DNA of 64,000 bases from Coriolopsis trogii (taxonomy: Eukaryota > Basidiomycota > Agaricomycetes > Polyporales > Polyporaceae). Below, one piece after another: positions 1 through 11,868 of this stretch. A program made the position numbers and the translations under genes. Every line of letters begins with the position of its first letter. Within the stretch, counting starts at the first letter, position 1. The stretch is taken from contig JAHYIO010000005.1 of the NCBI GenBank assembly GCA_020543525.1, positions 1,116,001 to 1,180,000 of the forward strand, written 5' to 3'. The notes beneath the pieces are model-generated. The model was not told the origin of the DNA, did not search any database, and was given only the letters and a program-made list of their open reading frames with translations.

Positions 1-487
1 TCAGCGTTGGTTTATCGCCGATTGCCCGTCTCCCTCTTCGTCATCTTTACCTGGGGCGGAGGGACGGCAGTTGCTTAGCTCATGAGCATCCCGACCAACA
101 CTATTCCAACGTGGATGACTTGGATCAGCTGCTTATTCTAGGAGACCCAATCCGCTCTGCCCGCCAGCGAAAGGTTGCACCTGAGTAGTAAATAGCAATG
201 GTCCCTGACGATGATGATGTATTCACGTTCGGGGCAACCTCGTCAATCATACCTGTATCGTGAACTATGAACCATTCATTCTCGCTTCCGACTATCGGCG
301 CATGGTGCAGTGGATATAGGATAGTCAAGAGATCGACCAACACGCTAGCAGTCAGCTACGCAGACGAGCGTGGTGCGTGAAGCGCGGCCCTCATGTGTAT
401 AGCTAGTACTGTACAGCCATCAGCCCTGCAAATCAGTCTCTACGTCGTAACTAGGATTAGCATCTCTTGTTTCTCCCTGTGCACTGT
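1..487. other. Intergenic sequence, no gene recognised
   Basis: This stretch lies beyond the 3' end of the valyl-tRNA synthetase gene. The open frames in it are short and have no recognisable motif. It may hold a 3' UTR and part of a neighbouring gene cut by the window edge. Confidence 0.4.
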
Positions 488-2221
488 CTACTTCATTCTC
501 GTGAACATCTCCATGGAGTGCTCGAGCAGCTTGATATCCGCCTCAAGCGTTTTCCTCTGCAAGATGAGTACAATGAGCATGCATGCCACTCAATAGCACG
601 CGGGAGACGAGTGACCCACCTTCTCCTCATTCACGAGACGGACGTTCGCGGGCACGGTAGACTCGTAGTCCGCTTGCGACTCGACCTTCTCGATCTTGGA
701 CAGGTTCATCCGCGCCAACGCGAGCTTCTTCTCGCACTTGTTGATCTCGCCGTCGATGTCGACCTGGCCCTAAGTACGCCAACCCACGATCAGCGTCAGA
801 AATGGACAGGTATGGCGGAGACGGAAATGACGCGCACCCTGACGAGAACGTGGACGAAGATCGTGGGGGTGAGCACCTCGGAACCACACCCCTCGGGCAC
901 GCCACTGATGTCCCGAACGACCTCTGCGGACTTGCAGTTCTTGGTGAGCGCGAGGAACGTCGGTACCTGCGACTTGAACAGCTCCGCCTCTGACTCTTTC
1001 TCCGCACGAATGTACACTTTTTAGGCCACGAACAGTGAGCAATCCTGCATGGAGATAACCATTAAAAATGGGGAGTAACACATACCGTGGAGCCCCTGCT
1101 GAATGTTGTAAGACGCGGCGAGACCGCGGGAAGACTTGACAGCGGAGAAAACGAGGTCAAACTCCCGCTCTGCGCTCGCAAACTCGAACGACTTGTCCTA
1201 CAGGGCGCACAGAGTTTCTTAGCATGCAAATTATGGAAGGTTTTCGTTCGCGTGGCACTCACAAACGTCGGATATTTGGAAAGCATGATCGACGGCGTGG
1301 AGTCGTTCGGCCGGCGAGGGAGACGCTGCCACAGCTCCTCCGTGACGAAGGGCATGAAGGGGTGCAAGAGCCGGAGACCGTAGTCCAAGCAAGTATACAG
1401 CGTCTGTTGTGCCGACTTGCGCGTCGTCTCCGACGCCGATTCGTCCGTCATCGGCTTCATCGCTTCCTACAAGGCGGATGGATGAATAGTGCGTCGAACG
1501 CAGGGAAACGAAAGGACTCACAATGTAAACGTCGCAGAGCTCGTAGAGCCAGAAGTTGTACGCAGCGTTCGTCGCGTTCATGAAGTTGCGCTCGGTCAGC
1601 TGCTTGTTGATCTCGTCGGCCGCGAGATTCAGCTTATGCAGAATCCACTTCTCGACCAGGCTCTCGTTTCCGGTAGGCTGATGGTTTGCCATCAACACAC
1701 CAGCCATAGGCATGTAATGGTCATTCCACTAACCTTTGGCGTAGGCTCAGGCACAAACTTCTCATCGAGCTTCAGCATCGCGAACTTGGTCGCATTGAAA
1801 ATCTTGTTGCAGAACTTGCGGTAGCCCTCAACACGCAAAATCTCGAGGTTGATATCACGTCCTACGAAAAGACCCGCAGGTCAGCAAACCCTGGCGGGCG
1901 ACGAACTCGCACAAAGTACGCACCTCCGCCCGAGTAAGCGCAGAGCGCAAACCGGAGCGCATCGGTACCGCACTGCGGAATGCCCTTCGGGAAGTCCTTC
2001 TTCTGGCCCGCCTTCGCCTTCTGGACCTCGCGCTCGTCGAGGTTGCCCTCGTACAGCTTCTGGTGCAGCGCCTCGAGATCGAGGCCCTGGATGACGTCGA
2101 TCGGGTCGATGACGTTCCCGAGCGACTTGGACATCTTGCGGCCGTGCGCGTCGCGAATCATTGCGTGGCAGTAGACCTCCGAGAACGGCACCTTGTCCGT
2201 GAGGCGGATGCCCAGGAGCAC

Positions 2222-2252
<31 letters not shown>

Positions 2253-5040
2253 CAGCCGGTCTCGCACATCGACGTCGGGTAGAACTTGGCGAAATCGGAG
2301 GTCTGCAACACGGACATCAGGACGACCACAGGGTGAGGCATGTGCGATGTTGCGAACCTGCTCAGGCCAGCCCAAAGTGGACCAAGGCCAAAGACCGGAC
2401 GAGAACCAGGTGTCGAGGACGTCCTCATCCTGTTCGAGCGTGAACTTTGCCCCATTGGCGAGTTTCTTCGCATTGACGGTGGCCTCCTCTAACGTGCGGC
2501 CAACAACCCAGTTCTTGCCGTCGTTACGCTGCAAAGGGACTTCATCGTAAGCACTGAGGTCTCCACTATCTTTCGTCTGTTACACTCACATCCTGCTCCT
2601 GACCTTCGATGTTCACGAAGTAAGCGGGACATCTGTGGCCCCACCACAATTGACGGGAGATACACCAATCTTGGATGCCCTCGAGCCAGCGGTACCACTC
2701 AGATTCCGAAGATTTCGGAGCAATGGTCAGGTCCCCAGCTCTTGTCCGCTGTTTCATGGTTCTCGTGAATATCCCCTCGTTGACCTGTCAGAGGTACATA
2801 CCTTGAGAGCCTCTTCAGCAAGAGGCTTACAGTTGACCCACCACTGCGGCTTGAGGATGGGCTCGATGATGTCGCCGGACTTGCTGCAAATCGGGATTTG
2901 CATAGGGTTGTCCTTCGTCTCGACATACAGACCAGCATCCTTCAGCGCCTGAACAACAGCTACACGGGCGTGGAACCGTTTCATGCCCTACACGGGAGGT
3001 TTGTGAGCCTGTGACCTGATCCACACTCCATTGGTCGACCACTTACCTTGAACTTCTCGCCTGCGTTGTCGTTGAACGTGCCGTCATCGTTCAGGATGTT
3101 GATGAACTCGAGGTTATGGCGCATGCCAACCTCGTAATCGTTCGGGTCGTGCGCGGGGGTGATCTTGACAGCACCGGTACCGAAAGACATGTCAACCACG
3201 ATGTCGTCCGTCACGATTGGTATGCGGCGATCCAAGAAAGGATGCTTCACGAACTTGCCGTGGAGATGCTATAGAAGACACGAATCAGTGAGACCACTGT
3301 GCAAAAGATCTAGTCAGCATACCTTGTACCTGGGGTCCTCAGGGTGAACGGCAACAGCGGTATCTCCAAGCATGGTTTCGGGACGAGTAGTCGCTACGAT
3401 GATCTTCTCATCTGAGCCGTCAATTGGATAGGCAAAGGACGTGATAGCGCCGAATTCGAACTTCTCCTTCGGGTCGTAGCCTGGTACACTCAGCATTGTC
3501 CGGCCATCCAGCTGCTTTTGGTCGACCTGAACAGACCGGTTTCAGTACGTTCGCTATAGACGTAGTGAATGCATTACCTCCAGATTTGACAGTGTCGTGT
3601 TCAGCTGCACACACCAGTTGACCAGACGGTTCGCACGATACAAGATACCGTCCTCATGCAGACGGCAGAACGTCTCGACGACAGCTTTTGATAGACGCTG
3701 TCAGGATAGTCAGTATACGAAGTCGTTCCAGGAAGGACAGTCTTGCCAGCGTGCAACACGGGACACGACGGGCACGAACTCGCTTCGAAACTAGCCTAAG
3801 AGCTAGCGCTGGCCAGGTCGCAGACTGGTTGCCAGGCTAGTTCTGGATGTGTACCACATTCATATGACGTTAGTCTGAGTGATGGCCTCTGCTGATTGAG
3901 GGCCTTCGCAACAGCATCCGGACCTGAACTGGCCTCACAGCTAGTCTGTGGCCAGGAGTCCACTCACAGCGCTAGCTCCTAAGGTAGTTCCGGGGCGGAA
4001 GTGACATTTCTCCCTTTCTTGCATGGGATACGGCGCTTTGCCCGTCGTATCACTCGAAGAAGTGCACGAGCGAATGCTAGCGGGATATTATGCGGACGCA
4101 CCTCGTCCATTGTGAATGCAACACGACTCCAGTCATAACTACCGCCCAACCTCCGCATTTGATTCGTGATACGGCTCTGGTAGCTGCGACGAGGAGTCAG
4201 CGAGCAAGCGCTTCAGCGGTAATAGTTGACTCACTCTTCTTTCCACTCCCATACTTTCTCGACGAACTTCTCGCGACCCAAGTCATGCCTAGTCACGCCG
4301 GTCTTGTACAGACGCTTCTCTACGACAGATTGGCATGAGATGCCGGCATGGTCGAAGCCAGGAACGAAGAGCGTGGTCTTTCCAAGCATACGATTCCTGT
4401 CATGAGAGATGAGCACAAGCAGAACTCGGCGACAGTGTAGCTCACCATCGGATCAAGCAGTCCTGAATGGCGACGGTCAAAGCGTGACCGATATGCAGGG
4501 TGCCGGTGACATTTGGGGGAGGTGAGGGGATGACGAAGAGACCTTCTGGCTTGACGTCGCCGTTCTCGGTCAATTGGGGAGCAAAGTAGCCCTGGGCATC
4601 CCACCAGTCGTACCAGGCAGCCTCGACAGCGATCGGGTTGTAGCCGCTAGCCATTGGTTGGGACAAATCTTCCGTCACGCGTAAATGGATAGGTTTGGGT
4701 GCGATTGACGAGCGAACAGCGCACCTTTTTTCTCGCCTTTGGGAGTAGTGTTTACGAACGGAGCCTCCTCCTCTTTCTCCTTTTCCTTCTTGGCCTTCTT
4801 CTCGCCGGTAGCGGGGGCAGCGGCGGCGGCTTTGGCTGCTTTCGCAGCCTTGAGAGCAAGCCTCGCCTCATTCTCCTTCTTCTTCGCGAGCTTCTTCTCT
4901 GAACGTTACGATGTGAGTCAGGTTGTCCCCAGTAGACGTGACAAGGCCGACGGACCTGCACTCTTGGTGATCGGGACAGCGCCTGCCTCTGGGGTGGCAG
5001 GCGCAGTGTCTGGGGCGGGGACAGCAGATGGGTCGGACAT
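488..5040 (-). CDS. VAS1: Valyl-tRNA synthetase (many introns)
   Basis: Class I aminoacyl-tRNA synthetase that charges tRNA-Val. Fungi usually have one gene serving cytosol and mitochondria. The ATG at 5040 opens a Lys/Ala/Glu-rich extension (to about 4700). The catalytic core follows, with [13 protein letters not shown] near 4490 (HIGH signature), [10 protein letters not shown] near 4360 and the [10 protein letters not shown] loop near 2140. After the anticodon-binding region (1200-1700) the protein ends in a coiled-coil tail, stop at 488-490. The frame is broken by a dozen or more short introns, so the span is genomic, not a single ORF. One intron (about 3695-4103) is unusually long and contains a small inverted-repeat element. 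The gene is divergent from the DEUBAD gene, with 244 bp between the two start codons. Family assignment is firm; the individual splice sites were not all fixed. Confidence 0.95.
3786..3992. mobile_element. Short inverted-repeat element (MITE-like) in a VAS1 intron
   Basis: The outer 25 bases (3786-3810) match the reverse complement of 3968-3992 at 21 of 25 positions, sharing the core GAGCTAGCGCT. The inward sequence continues to pair imperfectly towards a centre near 3890, so nearly the whole 207 bp could fold back. It lies in the longest VAS1 intron and explains most of its length. No clear target-site duplication was found and there is no coding capacity, so superfamily is unknown. Confidence 0.55.
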
Positions 5041-5284
5041 GAGCGGAATGGAGGAGTGCAGAGGTCGTCGGAAGGGAGGATGGGAGAGACGGAGAAAGAC
5101 TAATCGATGCACTGAACGGTGCATCCAGCAATAAATAAAGTGAACGACGAGTCATGCTCTCCGATCGTCCATCGTTAACTGCTACTTATCTTATCTTATC
5201 TTCCCTTACACGCGTCTGCTAATACTAACAGTAACACGCGTCGCGTCCCTTGTTACACAACATCCACCACAATAACCACAAAAC
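5041..5284. promoter_or_regulatory. Bidirectional promoter with GATA and MCB-like motifs
   Basis: This is the 244-bp gap between the divergent VAS1 and DEUBAD-gene start codons. It contains three tandem TTATC units (5186-5201; GATAA on the other strand) and two ACGCGT hexamers (5210-5215 and 5236-5241), the sequence of the MluI cell-cycle box. The motifs are visible; their use as factor-binding sites is inferred. Confidence 0.35.
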
Positions 5285-6997
5285 ATGGCAGATACTGACC
5301 CAAGTACATCGACTCGTCCTCGCAGGAGCACACGCACTGCGACAAAGCTCGCTGTAGCTCCTGAATCCCCTGGACAGGGAAAACGGAAGGCACGCGAGAC
5401 GGCAAAGACACCTGCCGAGAGGCTCGAATACCTTTTGACAAACCCCAAAAGCAAGCTTGCAAACATTGATATTGCCGTACGCAAACTTGGCATTCTACCA
5501 AATATGAAGTCGCTTACGCCGACCCCTGAAAACAGAACGTGATAAACTACAACAACTTTCTTGAATTGTCGGAGGAATCACAGCTGCGCCTATGCGCACT
5601 ACTGCCTCCAACCGCATTCTATACATACACGCCATCCATATGCCCCGCTCACCCAGACTCCTCCTCTCAGCAGCCATCACCCGATGCGATGGACATCGAC
5701 CGCACGCCTGCGACCCTAGACCCTACCATATTCACTTCGCCCTTCTTCCTCTCAGCCGCGCACACATGGCAGGACCATCTCTTCTCGTCATGGCTGGGCC
5801 AGAAAGCGTCAGAAGACCTTGAGAAGTTCAATGAAGGCGCGCGCAATGGCTCCCTTCATGCCCAATGGAAAGACGAAGTATGGGAGAGAGACCGGAAACC
5901 GAAGACGCATCCAATCGGCAAAAGGTGGCTACGTCTCTGAAAGGGTGTCGTGGTTCCTGTCTTCATACTGACATCCGCCGTCCACCGTCAGGGGACAGCA
6001 GACCATGTTGGACCTGACCATGCTTGCGAAGCAGGGTCTTATTCGACAAGGTGACATACTCGTGTACAAGAGACACTTTGCAAAGTCGAACGCAACTGTC
6101 GAGAAGGACTTGCTGGTGGGTCTGTATATCACAAGTAGGGCATAGCACGGGTCGGGTATGGGTATCATGAGGGGGACCCGATCCTTACCCACATCGGACC
6201 CGTATTCGCAAGTAGCGGATACGGGTAGGTGCGGGTGCGGGTTCTCGTACGGGTCGCCAGACGGGTGCGTGCGTACATGGAGACGCAATGACCAAACCCG
6301 GCGGCTATTGAGGCATGTCAGGATGCGATCTCTCCACATTGCCAGGCCTCAAGGACTGACTGAGGGTGTATAGACCTCGTTCGAGTGGTCTCTACATGGG
6401 AGCTCCGCTACGTGAACAAACTCTGACGAGTACGCGGGTACCCGCTTACGGGGGTGACTACGGGTTTTTGCGGGTTACCTCTTCCCTGACCCGTACTCGA
6501 CATCGGTTCACCCAACCTGTGCAATGCCTTGTATGATATCAGCACCTCATGCACTGACCAACCATCTCCAGATCGACACGATCAACCCCAACTCACACAG
6601 CATCACCTTCCTCCTCTCTCCAGGCAGCCAAACCGCGCTGCAGCCCTCGCTCCTCGTCTCCGGCTCGCACGAATTCGACGGAAAGGTCCTGTCAATGGAA
6701 GACATCTCGGACCCCGTCGCACTCGAGCGCGGCGTTCTCGACGTCGACGGACGCGTCAACTCTCTGCAGAAGTACGAGGAGGACGTGGCGGCGTGTCCCA
6801 GCCCATACACCGCGTCGGGGGCGCCGTCTGACGAGCTCAAGAACCTCATCGCCGTGCGTGCCTGGAAGGCGTTCACCGTATGGCGGTGGCGCGATGAGAT
6901 GCGAGATCAGGTCGACATGCAGCTGCTATTGAATCGGGGAGGGCGGGAGCTGTCGGCGTCGTTGTTCTATCTTCGAGGTTGCTGTGCGGCCAATTGA
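5285..6997 (+). CDS. DEUBAD (Asx-homology) domain protein
   Basis: Exons 5285-5476, 5536-5924, 5992-6115 and 6572-6997 keep phase and give 376 residues. The N-terminus is basic. Exons 1-2 join into LLTNPKSKLANIDIA.NVINYNN followed by LELSEESQLRLCALLPPTAF, the signature of the Asx-homology/DEUBAD fold, which in animals activates the BAP1 deubiquitinase on chromatin. A second conserved region, MLAKQGLIRQGDIL, resembles a RAMA-type module. The C-terminus has an AWKAFTVWRWR motif. A chromatin role is inferred from the family. Intron 3 is 456 nt because it holds a transposon-like repeat; without it the intron would be about 61 nt. Confidence 0.8.
6136..6530. mobile_element. hAT-type MITE, copy 1 (intron of DEUBAD gene)
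   Basis: A 395-bp GC-rich element with terminal inverted repeats starting TAGGGCATAGCACGGGTC on the left and AAGGCATTGCACAGGTTG (reverse complement) on the right. It is homologous along its length to the element at 10444-10862, with shared blocks such as CGGCGGCTATTGAGG and GCGGGTTACCT. It encodes nothing. The target duplication is no longer visible, suggesting an older insertion. It lies between splice donor 6116 and acceptor 6571. Confidence 0.75.
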
Positions 6998-7091
6998 TCT
7001 CTCCTCAGACTTAGTGTACTTTCCCGACCGGTATCTATTGTAACGATATATTCTGTGGCATCATGATGTGTGCGAGGGCGAAAAACCGGCC

Positions 7092-9112
7092 TTACGAAGC
7101 ACCAGTATATCGCGAACTCTGTACGATCGTCAACTCGTCTCTGTCCCGATCTTCCTGAGAAGGATCCATACCAAGTTCTGGGCCAGACAAGGTAGCACGG
7201 AATCTTACCCTCGTCCCCGTCCCTGGTCCTCCCACTTGGAAGCGACGATATGTCCAAGACCAGCCGTCCGTCTTCCGCTCATCAACCTCCCTCTCCATGC
7301 CCACGCGATGATACAGCTCATATCCATGCCTTTCTACCAGCATCAGGGTCAACTCGATGACCCCCTCAGGCTTCGGTGCTCCTCCAGGCGTAGACTGAAT
7401 GAGCCATGTATCCGGATTGCGGTTCAGGTTTTTCAAGCGTCCCACAACCACCGCCCAAACCTCCCTGTTGTCATACGTCCTTGAAAGCGCTGGGTGCGGA
7501 GCAGCGCGAGCGTGCGCCCCGCCCTCGCCGCTCAAGGAAGAGAGGGACGTGACGTCGTGGAGCAAGGCCGCCTTGCCCCAAAAGACGAGGTAGCCGGAGT
7601 CGGTCAGCTCGCCCCTCGGCGCGCCCTCAGTGGACCAGCTGTTGCTCTCGAACCCTTTCGTGCCGATCGCCTCGATGGCAGGAAGCCGCCCTCTCCGCGT
7701 CTGGATGTACGCCCGCCCGGACACGCTCGTCTCCGGCATCTCGGGCAACGTCGAGAGTTCCCGACAGGGATCCATCTCCGGCGCGATAAAGAGCCACGGC
7801 GCATACCCCTGTCCGCGCCGCATGGTCGCCTGGAGTACCGCGATGGTCGCGCGCGTCCGGTCGCCCTTCTGGAAGCGCGAGACGTCGAGCTGGACGCCGA
7901 GGAGACCCATGATGCTGAAGACCATGTCCACCGGCCGGGAGGACGACCGTGTGTAGGCTGCGATCCACAGCTTGAGGCCCGTCGCGCCGCTGCCGCCCCC
8001 GCGCAGCGCTGTGCGCAGGAGCTGCCCTTCGGGCATGCGGAAGATGCGGAGAGGGAGCCTGTCGGGACTGTGGCGTGCGAGAGCCGGCGCGTGCATGCGC
8101 ATCCTCCCGAGCATGATCCATGCATGCCACAGCATGCGGTCCAGGTCAGCGGCGGCAGACTCGCCGGGTTCGAGGACTCGTTCGGTGAACTCTCCATGCG
8201 TAGTTCTGCTCACGTCTGGACTGCCGAGGACGTTATCACGGAACGACTCGGGGTAGTCTTCTTTCTGGAGCTGATGCTCGAGGAAGTCACGGTAGGAGGC
8301 GTGCGTGAGTCCGAACACAACCTTGACTTTCTTCCTTCCGGGAGCTACGGCTTCTTGTAGCGTCCACGCCCGGTCTATCCAGGACGTCGCGTCGTCCAGG
8401 CGTGCGAGGCGCACAAGACCTCCCGGGAAGACTAGACAGATCGCGCAGTGACGGTACACGTAGAACATCCGCTGGATCTGCCAGTTCTTGTCAGGCTTGC
8501 TGGACTACATGATGCAGAGGCGGTCGAGCCAGAGGTGTGCACAGTTATAAGCACGCGCGGCGATGCACGCAGTCCGGATGACGGAGATGGATATAGCATC
8601 GGCGTGTGTAGCACCTGAGACTGAGAACGAGGGAGTCGACGTGCCTTCATGAAGCTGCAGGTCTCGCCAGGGATAGGAGATGGCGGCAAAAGGTGGGAGA
8701 GGGTAGGAGGATAGGTCTCTGATCTCGTCTTGAGAGTCGAGTACAGGAGGATACTCGAGAACTTGCAACATGTCCGATTCAAGGAAAGCGTCTACGTCAA
8801 CCAGACGGAAGTGACAGGGCTCTGCAGTCAAGTCTGCGGGGTCGACGACGCATCCGGGGAGACGAGATGAAGTGACAGAGACGACGACTCGGAAGCCAGG
8901 ATCGCGTTCGTCCTGGCAATGTTCCGACGATGCCTGGTCGTTCCGAATAGCTTCTGGCTCCCCACCTTCGTCTGAGGATGGAGGACCTAGAGCGCATGAT
9001 TTTTTGATTGTCGCGAGCAAATAGTGATGCACTCACGATCCGTTGACTTTGTGAGGGCAGCAAAGACCGATGTACATACAGATACAACGAAGCGAGACAG
9101 CAGTTGGCCCAT
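7092..9112 (-). pseudogene. HET-domain (heterokaryon incompatibility) gene with an in-frame amber codon
   Basis: Exons 9037-9112 and 7092-8986 join in phase (657 codons including stops). The N-terminus reads MGQLLSRFVVSVC. The HET domain shows the canonical blocks: FAAISYPWRD, HLWLDRLCIM, KNWQIQRMFYVYR and DRAWTLQEA. HET proteins trigger incompatibility reactions when unlike fungal individuals fuse. A TAG codon at 8505-8507 interrupts the domain between LCIM and SSKPDKNWQ; the frame is open on both sides, and homologues that I recall have glutamine (CAG) there. The remaining 470 codons are undamaged, so the lesion looks recent. Divergent from MID1, with 395 bp between. Confidence 0.85.
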
Positions 9113-9507
9113 CCGAGGTTCAGGATGTCAAATCAGGGTGAGCAAGCCCTGGTGCACCGAGGACCTAGGGCTTGTCCACCACGCGTTCGAAGCATGCCGT
9201 GCATGCAATCGCATCTGGATCTGAAACTTTGTAGGAATAGTAAGTATACACCAATACCGTCCCGGACGTACATTGATTCCGCACACTCTGGGGAGCGGAC
9301 GAACAAGACGGCGAGAATGTTGTTTTTCCGCAATGTCCTGTCCGATTTGGAGACAACGAAGACGACTCGCCGCGAACGGGCGCTCCGCAGGTTGCCTCCG
9401 GCCATACGCTCCGCAACGTCCGTTACATTGTCCTCTTCCCTTTCGACGAGTTGAAAACATACATCGAGTCCTCGCTGCACATACTAGGGAGGCGGCTGAA
9501 ACCCTCA
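9113..9507. promoter_or_regulatory. Shared upstream region of HET gene and MID1
   Basis: This 395-bp gap separates two divergent start codons and must contain both promoters. I saw no clear TATA box or other named motif. The MID1-strand frame is open at its end but lacks an ATG before 9508. Confidence 0.3.
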
Positions 9508-11868
9508 ATGTTACTCCCGCTTTCCCTCCTCGCTCTCGTGCAGTCTTTCCTCACACTTGTCGACGCTCAGAACACCCGACTCTCCCTGGATACCGTACAA
9601 AGTCTCAACACTACCGCTCTCCCCAACCCGCCTGTCTTCACGATACCTTCCAGCAATGGCCCGCTCTATGTCTCCGTTGCTTTATGCGCCAACTCTAGCA
9701 ATCCACCACGCCTGTTCGTCACAAACGACACCGGCATCACTCAGCCGAATTTAGGAGACGTGGATAATGTCAATACGTACGAACTCACGATTGGGCCGTT
9801 GGGATACGGGAGCTTGATGGCCATGTTTCCAAATAATGGCTTCATCTCGGTGATGAAGGGCAGCACGGAGACGAACTTTGAACTTCTCGTCTCGGCCACA
9901 AGTACGTCTTCGTGTCGACTCGGGTGGTCGCGCACTTGCTCACATGCATGTACGCAAAGATGCGACGGCGGACGTAGACTATCCGTTCGTTGGAGACACG
10001 ACATCCAACCAGGCACTCGTCTTCTCCCCTCCCTTCGACCCCGTGCCAATAGAGCAGCCCTCGTACCCAAACTACATCCTCCCGTCCGCAAACCAGTCAC
10101 TCCCTGCGGAACCGTCGAACCCCGCGAACTACTCCCTCGTCTTCGGAGAGGGAGCGACCTCAGGCCTCAGAAGTCTGCCGAGGACGACGTGCGCGATACG
10201 GGCCGCGGCACGACAGGACACGAAGAACGCCATCACGCTCCTCCCCCCGAACCGGAGCCAGGGCTTGTGGTTGCGCGACTCGCAGGGCTGGCGGTGGCAG
10301 TGGTTCATTGGCGGATTGACTCCGAAGATGAACTACACCGCGTTCATGCTGCGAGAGGGCAGACTGGCTGCGTCCCCCCCACTCAGCTTCGTGACAAAGT
10401 CAGGTATGTCGCCGTTCTCGCGTGACGTCCCGTCCTCTATGCATAGAGCAACGCACGGGTCGGTTATAGATATCATGAGGCTGACCCGACCCGTACCCGC
10501 AGCGCACCCGTAGCCGTGAGTTGCGGGTATGGGTAAGTTGCGGGTACGGTTTTCATACGGGCAGCCAGACGGGTGCGTACACGGGAGACGCCATAGCCAG
10601 ACCCGGCGGCTATTGAGGAGGTTGGAATGCGACCGTCCTGTATTGTCGGGACCTCAAGGCGCGAACGATATCGGGACCGAGGGTGTGTGGACCTCGTTTG
10701 GGCGTATCTCAAACCATAGCAGAGCTCTGCTGCGTGAACATAGACAGGCTTTCACGGGTAGGCCGGCTTTTCGCGGGTTACCTACTCCTTGACCCGTACT
10801 CGCACCCGTGCGGGTACATACCCATACCCGTCACGGATTTACCCGACCCGCGCCATGCCCTATCTATGCACCGCGATCTATGTACCGCGTGTTGCAAAGA
10901 TGTGTACATATTTCGTCCTGGGCCACCGGCCGTACCCTCTCTCCTTGGTGCGATCGGTGGCCCAGAACCTATAGTTTTGCCTACCCACTCATGATGTTGG
11001 AACCGTTCTCCTAGTCTGGTCCAGAAGACTGGGAGAGGGTCTATGTAAGTTGCCATCCAGAGTCTCAACCTGGAACTATGGGATGTTGTCCATTGTGACT
11101 GTCCCTCTCAAACACGGAAAATGTCATGCCAGAGTGAAGCCAGGGCACCCCTTACTAGACTAGACAATGTCTGATGCTCGTAGTATTTGATACTGACGCA
11201 CGTCCATTCCAGCGTCCTTCAATTGCCCCCTAGTGCACAACCTCCCATTCTGCCCCTCGGTAGCGTACACCGTCCCGCTCGCCGCACCTCGTCCGCCAGC
11301 CACCGCGCACACCGCTAACACGATTCCCCCGGCCATCGCCGACAGCATCACCGAGATCATGGCCAACTTCACCACCACGCTCACCACGCTCGCGTGCGGG
11401 CGCGACCACTACAGCCCGCTCGTCACCTGCGCGGACTGCCAGCAGGCGTACCGGACCTGGCTCTGCTCCGTATCCTTCCCGCGGTGCGGCGAGGCCCCTG
11501 CCAACTCTACCCTCTCCGCGCGCAAAGACGGCGACGACGACGACGATGATGACACTGACGACGACGACGACGACCCGCCCCCGGTTCCTGCGATCATAGA
11601 CGTCAAGGCGGGCGCGACCCTGCGGAACCCGGCGCTGCCCCCGTTCGCGTCCGACCACCAGGTGCTGCTGCCGTGTTTGGAGACGTGCAACGCCGCGGAC
11701 CGCGCGTGTCCTGCGTTCCTAGGGTTCAAGTGCCCGCTCCCGCGCTTCACGGCCGCCAAGAGCTACGGGGTGGGCTATATCGACCGCGGAGATGATGGGA
11801 CGGTCGGGAAGGGTTCGACGGGGGTCGCGCAGGATGTGTATGGGAACGTATGGTGCAACGGGAGCTGA
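9508..11868 (+). CDS. MID1: Mid1-type stretch-activated calcium channel subunit
   Basis: Exons 9508-9901, 9960-10403 and 11213-11868 join in phase to give 497 residues. Mid1 is the secreted or membrane-attached regulatory partner of the Cch1 channel and supports calcium entry under cell-wall or ER stress. The ATG at 9508 was chosen because it opens directly into a hydrophobic signal peptide (MLLPLSLLALVQSF). The middle is rich in N-glycosylation sites (NTT, NSS, NDT, NQS). The C-terminal exon has the family's cysteine pattern, with LPFCPSVAY, VTCADCQQAYRTWLC and LEFK-like FLGFKCPLP. An acidic Asp-run (about 11529-11573) interrupts this region. Intron 2 is 809 nt and contains a MITE. Confidence 0.9.
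10436..10870. mobile_element. hAT-type MITE, copy 2, with 8-bp target duplication (intron of MID1)
   Basis: The element is 10444-10862 (419 bp). It is flanked by the direct repeat TCTATGCA at 10436-10443 and 10863-10870. The inverted termini begin TAGAGCAACGCACGGGTC and TAGGGCATGGCGCGGGTC (reverse complement). An 8-bp duplication and TAG-starting termini fit the hAT superfamily. It is related to the copy at 6136-6530, in the same orientation relative to its host gene, and non-coding. Confidence 0.85.

Noticed and set aside
7494..8360. 288-codon plus-strand frame inside the HET gene
   Set aside because: It is antisense to clear HET-family coding sequence and arises from high GC content.
10916..10973. 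Inverted repeat GGGCCACCG..CGGTGGCCC in MID1 intron 2 as a further element
   Set aside because: Only nine bases pair, and no extended ends or target duplication were seen.
11529..11573. Asp-repeat tract in MID1 suspected as an assembly error
   Set aside because: The frame remains open on both sides and the conserved cysteine blocks continue, so it reads as a natural low-complexity insert.
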